From NCBI RefSeq assembly GCF_030128875.1, contig NZ_CP124620.1, forward strand, positions 2,108,001 to 2,172,000: a stretch of DNA of 64,000 nt, read 5' to 3'. The notes below the pieces were generated by a model. It made no database searches. It saw only the letters and a list, made by a program, of their open reading frames with translations, and was not told the origin of the DNA. The position numbers were made by a program, and so were the translations under genes. The DNA comes from Stenotrophomonas sp. BIO128-Bstrain (GTDB lineage: Bacteria > Pseudomonadota > Gammaproteobacteria > Xanthomonadales > Xanthomonadaceae). The first letter of the stretch is position 1. Every line of letters begins with the position of its first letter. Shown in pieces: positions 36,838-46,065 of this stretch.

Positions 36838-37226
36838 GCGGCCGCTCCCATGAAGACGTAGGCCCAGACCAGGGCGGTGATCACCAGGCTGGCGAAGACC
36901 GAGACCCAGCTGCTGCGCACGAAGGCGGGAATGGAGAAGCCGATCGCGAAGTCCTGCACGATATGGCGGATGCCATTGCACAGGTGGTAGGCGAAGGACC
37001 AGGTCCATGCGAACAGGAACAGCTTGCCGTACCAGCTGCCGGCATGGCCGGTGAAGCAGTTCCAGGATTCAGGACCCATCATCAGGGCGAGCAGGCCGCC
37101 GGCAATGATCAGGGCTCCAACAGACAGAAAGATGCCGGTGGCTCGATGCAGGATCGAGGTGGCCATCTGAATCTGCCAGCGATACACCTGAAGGTGCGGG
37201 GAAAGGGGACGTTCTCTGGCGGCCAT
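36834..37226 (-). CDS. sdhC: Succinate dehydrogenase cytochrome b556 subunit
   Basis: A 130-residue membrane anchor. The ATG at 37226 gives MAARERPLSPHLQVYRWQIQ, with the family motif RPLSPHLQVY, 'SILHRATGIFLSVG' (quinone-site Ser/Arg) and 'YHLCNGIRHIVQDF' (haem histidine). Three helices. First of sdhCDAB, 56 nt after the SDHAF4-like gene. Confidence 0.95.
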   Translation of the reverse strand: MAARERPLSPHLQVYRWQIQMATSILHRATGIFLSVGALIIAGGLLALMMGPESWNCFTGHAGSWYGKLFLFAWTWSFAYHLCNGIRHIVQDFAIGFSIPAFVRSSWVSVFASLVITALVWAYVFMGAAA

Positions 37227-37282
37227 TCGCTGGGCTCGTTGTCTCGGCTGGGCGGCGCAATGCCGCGTTGGCTCAATGCTGA

Positions 37283-37456
37283 TCAGAAATCGATGCAGCG
37301 TCCGTTTTTCTCCCAATCTCCGTACCGCACCGGATCAAGTCCGCCGCGGCCGCCGATTTCCAAAGGCAATGCCGGAGTCTCGGGAAGCGGTTGCTCCTCG
37401 GGTACCAGCGTGCCTTCAGCTTCAGAATCTGGAGAGGGGGTTGTTTGGCCTATCAT
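37283..37456 (-). CDS. SDHAF4/Sdh8-like (DUF1674) succinate dehydrogenase assembly factor
   Basis: A 57-residue protein that ends with PVRYGDWEKNGRCIDF, the hallmark C-terminus of the DUF1674/SDHAF4 family; GGRGGLDP precedes it. The N-terminal half is acidic and Pro-rich, without structure. In mitochondria SDHAF4 protects flavinylated SdhA and aids its joining to SdhB. ATG at 37456 (MIGQTTPSP) is chosen over an upstream TTG. It lies immediately before sdhC on the same strand, so it is likely the first gene of the sdh operon. Divergent from ygfZ with only 39 nt between the starts, so both promoters must be compressed there or lie inside the genes. Confidence 0.85.
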   Translation of the reverse strand: MIGQTTPSPDSEAEGTLVPEEQPLPETPALPLEIGGRGGLDPVRYGDWEKNGRCIDF

Positions 37457-37495
37457 GGGTGGTCTCGCAACGCACAAATTTTAGACCCCGTTCAC

Positions 37496-38365
37496 GTGCC
37501 TGACAACCTGCCCTCCGATTTCGCCGGCTTTTCGCGCCTCCCCGGTCACCAGCTGCTCAGTCTCAGCGGTGCCGATGCGGCCGCGTTCGCCCATGCCCAA
37601 TTCTCCAGCGATGTCACCGCCCTGCCCCTGCGGCATTGGCAGTGGAGTGCCTGGCTGACGGCCAAGGGCCGCGCCATTGCTGTGTTCCAGCTGTTGCGGC
37701 TGGACCAGGAGCGCATCGTGGTGGTGCTCGCCGATGGCGACGCCGATGCGATTGCGTCGCAGTTGCAGCGTTTTGTCTTCCGCCGCAAGGTGCGGATCGA
37801 GGTCCGCAATGATCTTGCCGTGGCGGCAAGCTTCACCGCGCCGGAATCGGCCTCCGGCCGCGCGATTGCGCAACTTGGCGGCGAAAACATCGAATTGGAC
37901 CTGGGCAGCGACGCACTTCCGCGCAGCCTGCGCATCGGTTCCGCCGACGCCGTGGCGACCCACGCCGACAGCGCGGATATCGCGCTAGCCTGGCGCCAGG
38001 CCGATCTGCGCTACGGCCTGCCCCGCCTGGATGCCGATCAGCGCGAACAGTGGACGCCGCAGCAGCTGGGCCTGGACCGCCTGAACGGGTACAGCGTCAA
38101 GAAAGGCTGCTACCCGGGCCAGGAAATCGTGGCCCGCACCCACTTCCTGGGCAAGGCCAAGCGCGCCCTGCAGCTGCTGCGGGTCGTGGAGGGCACGACC
38201 AGCGGCACGCAGGTACATCAGAAGGACGCAGCGATCGGCACGGTGGCCTCGGTGGCCGGTGATCTGGCCCTGGCGGTGCTGCCGCTGGAGATCGCGCCGG
38301 AGCCGTTGAGCGTCGGCGGAGTCCAGGCCGCCCACCTGCCGTTGCTGGATGGTCTGGCGCGGTAG
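37496..38365 (+). CDS. ygfZ: YgfZ/GcvT-type folate-binding Fe-S assembly protein
   Basis: About 289 residues from the GTG at 37496 (MPDNLPSDFAGFSRLPGHQL). The signature KKGCYPGQEIVART contains the conserved redox-active cysteine, and 'LDRLNGYSV' precedes it, as in the YgfZ family of tetrahydrofolate-dependent proteins that aid Fe-S enzymes. It is divergent from the sdh operon, whose SdhB is an Fe-S protein. The start codon choice is inferred, since the frame is open further upstream. Confidence 0.88.
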   Translation: MPDNLPSDFAGFSRLPGHQLLSLSGADAAAFAHAQFSSDVTALPLRHWQWSAWLTAKGRAIAVFQLLRLDQERIVVVLADGDADAIASQLQRFVFRRKVRIEVRNDLAVAASFTAPESASGRAIAQLGGENIELDLGSDALPRSLRIGSADAVATHADSADIALAWRQADLRYGLPRLDADQREQWTPQQLGLDRLNGYSVKKGCYPGQEIVARTHFLGKAKRALQLLRVVEGTTSGTQVHQKDAAIGTVASVAGDLALAVLPLEIAPEPLSVGGVQAAHLPLLDGLAR

Positions 38366-38427
38366 ACCCTTTAGGCATCGACCGTTGATCGATGCGGTAC
38401 GCCATGAACGTTGATGGGTGTGCGTGG

Positions 38428-38560
38428 AGCCGGCCAGCGGCCGGCACTACCGGATCTGGTGGCACTGCCGGATCTGGTGGCACTGCCGGATCTGGTGGCA
38501 CTGCCGGATCTGGTGGCACTGCCGGATTCGGGCACGGGTAGTGCCGGCCGCTGGCCGGCA
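38428..38560. repeat. 18-bp tandem repeat enclosed by two inverted SMAG palindromes
   Basis: AGCCGGCCAGCGGCCGGCAC-TAC (38428-38450) and GTAGTGCCGGCCGCTGGCCG (38538-38560 with its GCA end) are near-perfect inverted copies. Between them, from 38446 to 38517, lie four copies of ACTGCCGGATCTGGTGGC (the first with ACTACC) plus a decayed fifth. The unit begins with the palindrome's own CACTACCGG end, so it seems to have grown from the repeat edge. A further weak dyad is at 38374-38392. Confidence 0.9.
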
Positions 38561-38581
38561 ACCCCGTAACCCGTCCGCGCC

Positions 38582-39673
38582 TTACGCGTCGTTCAAGCGC
38601 TCGCCGGTCTCTGCATCGAAGAAATGCAGGCCCTGCGGATGGATCGCCACGCGGATCGGCTCGCCGACCGACGGCAACCCCTGCGGTGCCACGCGCATCA
38701 CCAACGGCTGGCCGCCACTGGTCATGTTGACGAAAATCTCGTTGCCGACCGGCTCGATGCCATCGATCATCGCCTCGAACGCCGTCGCATCCCCGGCCGC
38801 GGCCGGCTGCAGATGCTCCGGGCGCACGCCAACGGCGATCGCCTTGCCGACCCACGCCTGATCGATCCGGGCCTGGCCCAGCGGCGCGGTCAGCCCGGTG
38901 TCCTGCACGGCATAGCCGCTGTCGGTGCGCTGCAGGGTGCCGCGCAGCACGTTCATCGCCGGGCTGCCGAGGAAGCCGGCCACGAACAGGTTGGCCGGAC
39001 GGTCGTACAGCGCCATCGGGGTATCGATCTGCTGGATCACGCCATCCTTGAGCACCACGATGCGCTGGCCCAGGGTCATCGCTTCCACCTGATCGTGGGT
39101 CACGTAGATCATGGTGGTGCCCAGCTTGCGGTGCAGCTGCGCGATTTCGGTCCGCACGCTGTGGCGCAGCTTGGCGTCCAGGTTGGACAGCGGCTCATCG
39201 AGCAGGAACACCGCCGGCTCGCGCACCAGCGCGCGGCCCAGCGCAACGCGCTGGCGCTGGCCGCCGGACATCGCCTTGGGCAGCTTGTCGAGCATCTCGG
39301 TCAGGCCCAGCGTTTGGGCCGCCTCACTGACCCGCTTGCTGATCGTGGCCTTGTCGTGGCCGCGCAGCTTCAGACCGAAGGCCAGGTTCTCGGCCACGGT
39401 CATGTGCGGATACAGCGCATAGCTCTGGAACACCATGGCGATGTCACGATCCTTGGGTGCCACGTCGTTGACCACGCGGTCGCCGATCGTCAGCGTGCCG
39501 CCACTGATTTCTTCCAGGCCGGCGACCATGCGCAGCAGTGTGGACTTGCCACACCCGGACGGCCCCACCAGCACCATCAATTCACCATCGGCCACTTCGA
39601 AGGTCGCGCCCTGCACGGCCACCTGACCGTTGTCGTAGACCTTGCGAACGCCCTGCAACTGCACTTTTGCCAT
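38582..39673 (-). CDS. Sugar ABC transporter ATPase, UgpC/MsmK/MalK type
   Basis: A 363-residue carbohydrate-uptake ATPase. Walker A 'GPSGCGKSTLLRMVAGLE', Q-loop, signature 'MSGGQRQRVALGRAL', Walker B 'VFLLDEPLSNLDAKLR' and H-loop 'YVTHDQVEAM' are intact. The C-terminal TOBE regulatory domain has 'VGVRPEHLQ'. No permease or binding-protein gene is adjacent, so it probably serves one or several transporters encoded elsewhere. It is divergent from the glucose-catabolic operon, with a LacI-type palindrome between. Confidence 0.9.
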   Translation of the reverse strand: MAKVQLQGVRKVYDNGQVAVQGATFEVADGELMVLVGPSGCGKSTLLRMVAGLEEISGGTLTIGDRVVNDVAPKDRDIAMVFQSYALYPHMTVAENLAFGLKLRGHDKATISKRVSEAAQTLGLTEMLDKLPKAMSGGQRQRVALGRALVREPAVFLLDEPLSNLDAKLRHSVRTEIAQLHRKLGTTMIYVTHDQVEAMTLGQRIVVLKDGVIQQIDTPMALYDRPANLFVAGFLGSPAMNVLRGTLQRTDSGYAVQDTGLTAPLGQARIDQAWVGKAIAVGVRPEHLQPAAAGDATAFEAMIDGIEPVGNEIFVNMTSGGQPLVMRVAPQGLPSVGEPIRVAIHPQGLHFFDAETGERLNDA

Positions 39674-39805
39674 ATCACCATTCCAGTCCGCCCGGTCTCC
39701 GGGCTGTTATGCGGAACTGCCTTCGGCCCTCCCGATGGCAGGTCGATGGCGTGGTGCCGCATGACGGCGACCACTGCAATCGAATACAGTCTGCGCATTC
39801 TGCCA

Positions 39806-39819
39806 TGTAAACGTTTTCA
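39806..39819. promoter_or_regulatory. LacI/GalR-type operator between ABC ATPase gene and zwf
   Basis: TGTAAACGTTTTCA, an even palindrome centred on AACGTT with one mismatch between half-sites (TGTAAAC / TGAAAAC), fits LacI-family operators. It lies 133 nt before the ATPase start and about 180 nt before zwf, in the 327-nt divergent region 39674-40000. No other element was recognised there. Confidence 0.6.
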
Positions 39820-40000
39820 CGTGGCACTATCCGATAGTCGGCCGTGACCTGGATGCCGGGGAGGATGCGATATCCCCCACGACACCGGGTTGGTAGGCCA
39901 TCATGCCGGGCGGAATCCATGGGGCGTGCTGCACCTGCAACAAGCAGACAACGGACCCCGCCCGACCCCCGAGAACATAGACGAGAAGCGATTGACAACG

Positions 40001-41467
40001 ATGTCACCCGGATCTGAAACTCGAGCGATGCACGACACCCTTTTCCTGTTTGGCGCCACAGGTGACCTGGCCCAGCGCTACCTGTTCCCCTCGCTGCTGC
40101 GATTGCTGGGCGACGGCCTGCTCCCCGAAGACTTCAAGGTTCGTGCGCTGGCGTTGTCGCCGCACGACACCGACGCCTTCCGCGAGATCCTGCGCCCGCG
40201 CCTGCAGCAGGCCATGCCGATGGCCAGCCAGGACGATATCCACTCGCTGCTGCAGCGCATCGACTACCGCTCGGTGGACCTGCGCAATCCCGAGTCCGTG
40301 GCCGAATCGGTCCACGACCTGGTCGACCGCAACTGCGTGAGCTACCTGGCGATCCCGCCGGGCCTGTACATCTCCACCTGCGAAGGCCTGGCCAAGGGCG
40401 GCGCGCTGGCCGCCCCGCACCGCCTGATGCTGGAAAAGCCGATCGGCAGCGACAGTGCCAGCGCCGAGGAGATCATCTCCACGATCGGCCAGTGGATCGA
40501 CGAAGACCGCGTGTTCCGCCTGGACCACTACCTGGGCAAGGCCGCGGTGCAGAACCTGATCGCGCTGCGCTTCGGCAATACGCTGCTCGAGGCGGTCTGG
40601 AACCGCAACTACATCGAATCGGTGCACATCCTGGTGGCCGAGAGCGAAGGCGTGGATGGCCGCGATGCGTACTACGCCCGCTCCGGCGCGCTGCGCGACA
40701 TGGTCCAGAGCCACATCCTGCAGCTGCTGTGCCTGGTCGCGATGGAACCGCCGGCGTCGCTGGAAGCCGACCGCATCCGCGACGAAAAGGTCAAAGTGCT
40801 GCGCGCCCTGCGCCCGCTCGATGCCAAGCATGCCGCGCGTGACAGCGTGCGGGGCCGCTACACCGCCGGCACCATCAACGGCCAGCCTGCGCAGGCCTAC
40901 CAGCCGCCGGAAGGCAGCGATGTGGAAACGTTCGCCGGCGTCACCGCGCATATCGACAACTGGCGCTGGTCCGGCGTGCCGTTCCACCTGGTCACCGGCA
41001 AGCGCCTGGCCGAGCGCACCACCCGCGTGGTGGTCACGCTCAAGCCGGTCACGCATTGGCTGTTCGAGCGCCCGCACCGCGGCAATGCCACCCCCAACCG
41101 CATCACCTTCCAGCTGCAGCCGCAGGAAAACATCGAGCTGGGCCTGATGAGCTCGCTGGCCGGCCCGGAATGGGGCGCGCTGGAACTGCATCCGCTGGAA
41201 CTGGAACTGTCCGTGCCGACCGGCCTGCACCGCCGCATCGCTTATGAACGCCTGTTCCTGGATGCCTTCAACGGCAACCATGCGCTGTTCGTGCGCGATG
41301 ACGAAGTGCGCGCGGCCTGGGCGTGGATCGACAGCGTCAGCGATGCGTGGAAGGAAGCCAAGCTGCCGTTGCAGCCCTACCCTGCCGGCCAGTGGGGTCC
41401 AGAAGAAGCCGCAGGCTTCCTACCTGCCGACGCCGATGCCGACGCAACCCGCGGTGGCCAGGCATGA
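40001..41467 (+). CDS. zwf: Glucose-6-phosphate 1-dehydrogenase
   Basis: About 488 residues, the entry enzyme of the Entner-Doudoroff and pentose phosphate routes. The dinucleotide motif is 'FLFGATGDLAQRYLFPSLL' and the substrate signature 'RLDHYLGKAAVQNLIALRFG' is intact. Two starts are possible: 40001 (MSPGSETRA) and 40028 (MHDTLFLFGATG); neither has a strong ribosome site. First of a five-gene operon. Its stop overlaps glk (ATGA). Confidence 0.95.
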   Translation: MSPGSETRAMHDTLFLFGATGDLAQRYLFPSLLRLLGDGLLPEDFKVRALALSPHDTDAFREILRPRLQQAMPMASQDDIHSLLQRIDYRSVDLRNPESVAESVHDLVDRNCVSYLAIPPGLYISTCEGLAKGGALAAPHRLMLEKPIGSDSASAEEIISTIGQWIDEDRVFRLDHYLGKAAVQNLIALRFGNTLLEAVWNRNYIESVHILVAESEGVDGRDAYYARSGALRDMVQSHILQLLCLVAMEPPASLEADRIRDEKVKVLRALRPLDAKHAARDSVRGRYTAGTINGQPAQAYQPPEGSDVETFAGVTAHIDNWRWSGVPFHLVTGKRLAERTTRVVVTLKPVTHWLFERPHRGNATPNRITFQLQPQENIELGLMSSLAGPEWGALELHPLELELSVPTGLHRRIAYERLFLDAFNGNHALFVRDDEVRAAWAWIDSVSDAWKEAKLPLQPYPAGQWGPEEAAGFLPADADADATRGGQA

Positions 41468-42471
41468 CGGTGTTGTCCCAGCCGGTCCTCGTCGCGGATA
41501 TCGGCGGTACCAATGCACGCTTCGCCCTGGCCGATACCTCGCTGGCCGCGCCGCTGCAGCAGGACAGCATCCGCGAATTCGCGGTCGCTGACTTCCCCTC
41601 GCTCGGTGAAGCCGCACGGCACTACCTCGAGCAGATCGGCGCCGAAGCCAAGCGCGGTGTGTTCGCCGTGGCCGGCCGTGTCGACGGTGACGAGGCACGC
41701 ATCACCAATCATCCGTGGGTGATCTCGCGCATCCGCACCGCGCACATGCTCGGCTTCGACGACCTGCACCTGATCAATGACTTCGCCGCCCAGGCGATGG
41801 CGATTTCGCTGCTGCAGCCGCAGGACGTGATCCAGGTCGGCGGCGCGGCGTGGGTGCCGGGCAAGCCGGGCCAGCCGCGCAACTACGCGGTGATCGGCCC
41901 GGGCACCGGGCTGGGCGTGGGCGGGCTGATCCTGCGCCATGGCCGCTGCTATCCGCTGGAAACCGAAGGCGGCCACGTCAGCTTCCCGCCGGGTACGCCG
42001 GAAGAAATCCGCATCCTGGAGATCCTGTCCGAACAGTTCGGCCGTGTCTCCAACGAACGCCTGATCTGCGGCCCCGGCCTGGTCAACATCCATCGCGCCG
42101 TGTGCGAGATGGCCGATATCGACCCGGGCCAACTGCAGCCGGTGGACGTCACCGCGCGGGCGCTGCATGGCGACCCGCAGGCCATGCGCACCGTGGATGT
42201 GTTCTGCGCGGTGTTCGGCGCGATCGCCGGCGATCTGGTGCTGATGCAGGGCGCCTGGGATGGCGTGTTCCTGACCGGCGGGCTGGTGCCGAAGATGCTC
42301 GATTCGCTGCAGCACTCCGGCTTCCGCCAGCGCTTTGAACACAAGGGCCGCTTCTCTTCGATCATGTCCAAGGTGCCGTCACTGGCCGTGATGCACCCCA
42401 GCCCCGGCCTGCTCGGCGCGGCCGCCTATGCGGCGGATGTGGAACGCGATCTGCCGGGAGGCACTGCATGA
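41464..42471 (+). CDS. glk: Glucokinase
   Basis: A 335-residue glucokinase of the E. coli type. 'LVADIGGTNARFALADTSL' is the phosphate-1 motif, 'LHLINDFAAQAMAI' contains the catalytic aspartate, and 'VIGPGTGLGVGGLI' and 'ETEGGHVSFPPGTPEE' follow. It phosphorylates cytosolic glucose for Zwf. Overlaps zwf and pgl by 4 nt each. Confidence 0.95.
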   Translation: MTVLSQPVLVADIGGTNARFALADTSLAAPLQQDSIREFAVADFPSLGEAARHYLEQIGAEAKRGVFAVAGRVDGDEARITNHPWVISRIRTAHMLGFDDLHLINDFAAQAMAISLLQPQDVIQVGGAAWVPGKPGQPRNYAVIGPGTGLGVGGLILRHGRCYPLETEGGHVSFPPGTPEEIRILEILSEQFGRVSNERLICGPGLVNIHRAVCEMADIDPGQLQPVDVTARALHGDPQAMRTVDVFCAVFGAIAGDLVLMQGAWDGVFLTGGLVPKMLDSLQHSGFRQRFEHKGRFSSIMSKVPSLAVMHPSPGLLGAAAYAADVERDLPGGTA

Positions 42472-43190
42472 ATACCCTGGATACGTCCGAACGTTTCACC
42501 TTGATCCGCCACGGCGATGCCGATGGCTGGATCGAGGCCGTCGCCGCGGAAATGGCGGCCGAGCTGAACCGCGACATTGCCGAATTCGGCCGCGCGCGCA
42601 TGCTGCTCTCCGGCGGCACCACGCCGGCACCGGTCTACCAGGCGCTGGCCGAGCTGGACGTGCAATGGGACCGGGTGGAAGTGAGCCTGGTCGATGAACG
42701 CTGGCTGTCGCCGCAGGATCGCGACAGCAATGCCTGGCTGGTGAAGGAGAGCTTCCTGACCCGTGCCGAAGGCGCGCATTTCGATCCGCTGGTGCGGGTC
42801 GGCAAGCCGCTGCCCGAGTGCGTCTACAGCGCCAACCTGCAGGCCCAGCACAGCCAGCGGCCCTGCCTGAGCGTGCTCGGCATGGGCAACGACGGTCACA
42901 CTGCGTCGCTGTTCCCGGGGTCGAAGGACCTGACCCGCGCACTGGAAAGCACCCTGCCCTACGCGGCGCTCGATGCCACCGGCTGCCCCGGTGCCAACCA
43001 GTGGCCGCTGCGCATCACCCTCACCCCGCACGGCTTGAAGCAGAGCCGCCAGCGCCTGCTGCTGCTGCGCGGCAAGCAGAAGCTGGAAGTGCTCAAGCAC
43101 GCGCTGGAAAGCAACAATCCGCAGCTGTATCCCATCCTCAACGCGATCGATCTCGACGGCGCGAAACTGCGCGTCCACTGGTGTGACTGA
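42468..43190 (+). CDS. pgl: 6-phosphogluconolactonase
   Basis: A 240-residue lactonase of the glucosamine-6-P-isomerase fold. 'MLLSGGTTPAPVYQALAEL', 'SLVDERWLSPQDRDSN' and 'LGMGNDGHTASLFPGSK' are the family motifs. It opens the lactone made by Zwf. Its ATG overlaps glk. Confidence 0.95.
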   Translation: MNTLDTSERFTLIRHGDADGWIEAVAAEMAAELNRDIAEFGRARMLLSGGTTPAPVYQALAELDVQWDRVEVSLVDERWLSPQDRDSNAWLVKESFLTRAEGAHFDPLVRVGKPLPECVYSANLQAQHSQRPCLSVLGMGNDGHTASLFPGSKDLTRALESTLPYAALDATGCPGANQWPLRITLTPHGLKQSRQRLLLLRGKQKLEVLKHALESNNPQLYPILNAIDLDGAKLRVHWCD

Positions 43191-43235
43191 GTTGCCCCGG
43201 TGTTGTTCCGTTCGCCTTCTCATAGCCGGTAGCCA

Positions 43236-45152
43236 ATGAGCCTGCATCCCAAACTCCATGCCATCACCGAGCGCATCGTCCAGCGCAGCGTCGCCTCGCG
43301 CGCCGCCTACCTGGCCGGTGTCGACGCGGCGCTGCGCGACGGTCCGTTCCGTTCGCGCCTGAGCTGCGGCAACCTCGCCCACGGGTTCGCCGCGTGCGGC
43401 CCGACCGACAAGTCGCGCCTGCGCGGCGGCGTGACGCCCAACCTGGGCATCATCACCGCGTACAACGACATGCTCTCGGCGCACCAGCCGTTCGAGCACT
43501 ACCCGGAGATCCTGCGCGAAACCGCGCGCGAACTCGGCGCGACCGCACAGGTGGCCGGTGGCGTGCCGGCGATGTGCGACGGTGTCACCCAGGGCCGTGG
43601 CGGCATGGAGCTGTCGTTGTTCTCGCGCGATGTGATCGCCCAGTCGACCGCGATCGGCCTGAGCCATGACATGTTCGACGCCAGCGTCTACCTCGGCGTC
43701 TGCGACAAGATCGTGCCCGGCCTGCTGATCGGTGCGCTGGCCTTCGGCCACCTGCCGGCGATCTTCCTGCCGGCCGGCCCGATGACCCCGGGCATCCCGA
43801 ACAAGCAGAAGGCCGAAGTGCGCGAGCGCTATGCGGCCGGCCAGGCGACCCGCGAGGAACTGCTGGAGGCCGAGGCCGCCTCATACCACGGCGCCGGTAC
43901 CTGCACCTTCTACGGCACCGCCAACTCCAACCAGACCCTGCTCGAAGCGATGGGCGTGCAGTTGCCGGGCGCCTCGTTCGTCAACCCCGATACGCCGCTG
44001 CGCGATGCGCTGACCCGCCAGGCAGCGGTGCGTGCGCTGGAAATCAGCGCACTGGGCGATGACTTCCGTCCGCTCGGCCGGCTGATCGACGAGCGCGCGA
44101 TCGTCAATGCGGTGGTCACGCTGATGGCCACCGGCGGCTCCACCAACCACACCATCCACTGGATCGCGGTGGCGCGTGCGGCCGGCATCGTGCTGACCTG
44201 GGACGACATGGACCAGCTCTCGCAGCTGATCCCGCTGCTGGCCCGCGTCTATCCGAACGGCGAAGCCGACGTGAACCGCTTCGCCGCCGCCGGTGGCACC
44301 GCGTTCGTGTTCCGCGAGTTGATGGAGGCCGGGCTGATGCACGCCGACCTGCAGACCGTGGCCGAAGGCGGCATGCACCAGTACGGCCAGGAACCGGCGC
44401 TGCGCGACGGCAAGCTGACCTACATCGATGGCGTGCGCGAGAGCGCCGACCCGGACGTGGTGCGTGGCGTGGCCGATCCGTTCGAAGCCCAGGGCGGCCT
44501 GCGCCTGCTGCGCGGCAACCTTGGCCGTTCGCTGATCAAGCTGTCAGCGGTGAAGCCGCAGTTCCGCACGATCGAAGCGCCGGCCGTGGTGGTCGATGCA
44601 CCGCAGGTGCTGAACAAGCTGCACGCCGCCGGTGTGCTGCCGCACGATTTCGTGGCGGTGGTGCGTTACCAGGGCCCGCGCGCCAACGGCATGCCGGAGC
44701 TGCATTCGCTGGCGCCGCTGCTGGGCCTGCTGCAGAACCAGGGCCGCCGCGTAGCGCTGGTCACCGATGGTCGCCTGTCCGGTGCCTCGGGCAAGTTCCC
44801 GGCCGCGATCCACATGACGCCGGAAGCCTCGCGCGGCGGTCCGCTGGCGCGGGTGCGCGAGGGCGACATCATCCGTCTGGATGGTGAGGCCGGCACGCTG
44901 GAGCTGCTGGTGGATGCGGCGGAGTTCGCCGCACGCGAGCCGGCGCCGAATACTGCGCCGGCCGGGCACGATCTGGGCCGCAATCTGTTCGCGATGAGCC
45001 GCCGTCTGGTAGGCCCGGCCGACCAGGGCGCGATGTCGATTTCGTGTGGGCCGGCCGCCGATGACGGCAGCATCTGGAACTACGATGCGGAATACGAGCT
45101 TGGGCATGATGCGGCGGCGGCGGATGCGCCGCATGAGGCGAAGGACGCCTGA
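43236..45152 (+). CDS. edd: Phosphogluconate dehydratase
   Basis: A 638-residue [4Fe-4S] dehydratase making KDPG from 6-phosphogluconate. '[20 protein letters not shown]', '[20 protein letters not shown]' (Fe-S cysteine), '[20 protein letters not shown]' and '[18 protein letters not shown]' are intact. It starts 45 nt after pgl. The Ala/Asp-rich C-terminus '[15 protein letters not shown]' is a low-complexity tail. Confidence 0.96.
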   Translation: MSLHPKLHAITERIVQRSVASRAAYLAGVDAALRDGPFRSRLSCGNLAHGFAACGPTDKSRLRGGVTPNLGIITAYNDMLSAHQPFEHYPEILRETARELGATAQVAGGVPAMCDGVTQGRGGMELSLFSRDVIAQSTAIGLSHDMFDASVYLGVCDKIVPGLLIGALAFGHLPAIFLPAGPMTPGIPNKQKAEVRERYAAGQATREELLEAEAASYHGAGTCTFYGTANSNQTLLEAMGVQLPGASFVNPDTPLRDALTRQAAVRALEISALGDDFRPLGRLIDERAIVNAVVTLMATGGSTNHTIHWIAVARAAGIVLTWDDMDQLSQLIPLLARVYPNGEADVNRFAAAGGTAFVFRELMEAGLMHADLQTVAEGGMHQYGQEPALRDGKLTYIDGVRESADPDVVRGVADPFEAQGGLRLLRGNLGRSLIKLSAVKPQFRTIEAPAVVVDAPQVLNKLHAAGVLPHDFVAVVRYQGPRANGMPELHSLAPLLGLLQNQGRRVALVTDGRLSGASGKFPAAIHMTPEASRGGPLARVREGDIIRLDGEAGTLELLVDAAEFAAREPAPNTAPAGHDLGRNLFAMSRRLVGPADQGAMSISCGPAADDGSIWNYDAEYELGHDAAAADAPHEAKDA

Positions 45153-45180
45153 GCTGACGCAGCGGTAAGGTGTCCTGGTT

Positions 45181-45288
45181 GAGGCAGCGGACGGCCCCAA
45201 CCAGGACGCGCCGTGAACCCATCCATGGGGGCTCGTAAAGCGGCGTCCATGCCGCTTAACGGTCCTGGTTGGGGCCATCCGCTGCCTC
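45181..45288. repeat. Long imperfect palindrome between edd and eda
   Basis: GAGGCAGCGGACGGCCCCAA (45181-45207 with CCAGGAC) is the inverse of 45262-45288, 26 of 27 positions matching. Inside lie a smaller hairpin AAGCGGC/GCCGCTT (45238-45256) and CCCATCCATGGGG. The whole could fold into a 108-nt stem-loop in the mRNA. It is a different family from the short GTAG palindromes. Confidence 0.85.
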
Positions 45289-45350
45289 CCGACACATACC
45301 GGCGCGTCGTTCGCGCTGCAGACATTGATGAAAAGAAGGATTGGAAACGC

Positions 45351-46010
45351 ATGAGCATCGCCGAACATCAGAAACGCGCTGAAACCCTGTTGAAGGCTGC
45401 CGGCATTCTGCCGGTGGTGACCGTGCATACGCTCGATCAGGCCCGTGCAGTCAGTGCGGCGTTGCTGGAGGGCGGGCTGCCGGCGATCGAGCTGACGCTG
45501 CGTACGCCGGTGGCGATGGAAGCGCTCGCCATGCTCAAGCGCGAGCTGCCGGATGTGGTGGTGGGTGCGGGCACGGTGTTGACCGTGGAGCAGATGCAGC
45601 AGTCCATCGATGCGGGCGCCGATTTCCTGGTCACGCCGGGTACGCCGGCGCACATGGCCGATGCGCTGGCGCAGGCGCCGCTGCCGGTGGTGCCGGGTGC
45701 GGCGTCGCCGACGGAGATGCTGGCGCTGTATGCGCGCGGCTTCCGGGTGTGCAAACTGTTCCCGGCCTCGGCCGTGGGCGGGCTGGCAATGATCAAGGGC
45801 CTGGCCGGTCCGATTCCGGATCTGAAGCTGTGCCCGACCGGCGGCATCACCGAAGACACCGCCGCCGAATACCTGGAGCAGAAAAACGTGGTCTGCATCG
45901 GTGGTTCGTGGATGGTGCCGGGGGGTTGGATCGAGCGTGGCGAGTGGGACAAGGTGCGCGAAAGCGCGGCCCAGGCCGCGAAGATCGTGGCGCGGGTCCG
46001 CGCGCACTGA
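45351..46010 (+). CDS. eda: KDPG aldolase (2-keto-3-deoxy-6-phosphogluconate / 4-hydroxy-2-oxoglutarate aldolase)
   Basis: A 219-residue class I aldolase splitting KDPG into pyruvate and glyceraldehyde-3-P. ATG at 45351 with AAGAAGGA upstream gives MSIAEHQKRAETLLKAAGIL. 'LPAIELTLRTPVAMEAL' contains the catalytic Glu, 'FRVCKLFPASAVGG' the Schiff-base lysine, and 'LKLCPTGGI' the phosphate site. It ends the operon at a strong terminator and is separated from edd by a large palindrome. Confidence 0.96.
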   Translation: MSIAEHQKRAETLLKAAGILPVVTVHTLDQARAVSAALLEGGLPAIELTLRTPVAMEALAMLKRELPDVVVGAGTVLTVEQMQQSIDAGADFLVTPGTPAHMADALAQAPLPVVPGAASPTEMLALYARGFRVCKLFPASAVGGLAMIKGLAGPIPDLKLCPTGGITEDTAAEYLEQKNVVCIGGSWMVPGGWIERGEWDKVRESAAQAAKIVARVRAH

Positions 46011-46016
46011 ACGAAA

Positions 46017-46044
46017 ACGCCCGGGCATGCCCGGGCGTTTTTTT
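46017..46044 (+). terminator. Rho-independent terminator of the zwf-eda operon
   Basis: AACGCCCGGGCATGCCCGGG followed by CGTTTTTTT: a near-perfect GC stem with T7, 6 nt after the eda stop. It may also end the leftward regulator gene that stops at 46066. Confidence 0.92.
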
Positions 46045-46065
46045 ACGTGCCATCCCACGCGTGGA

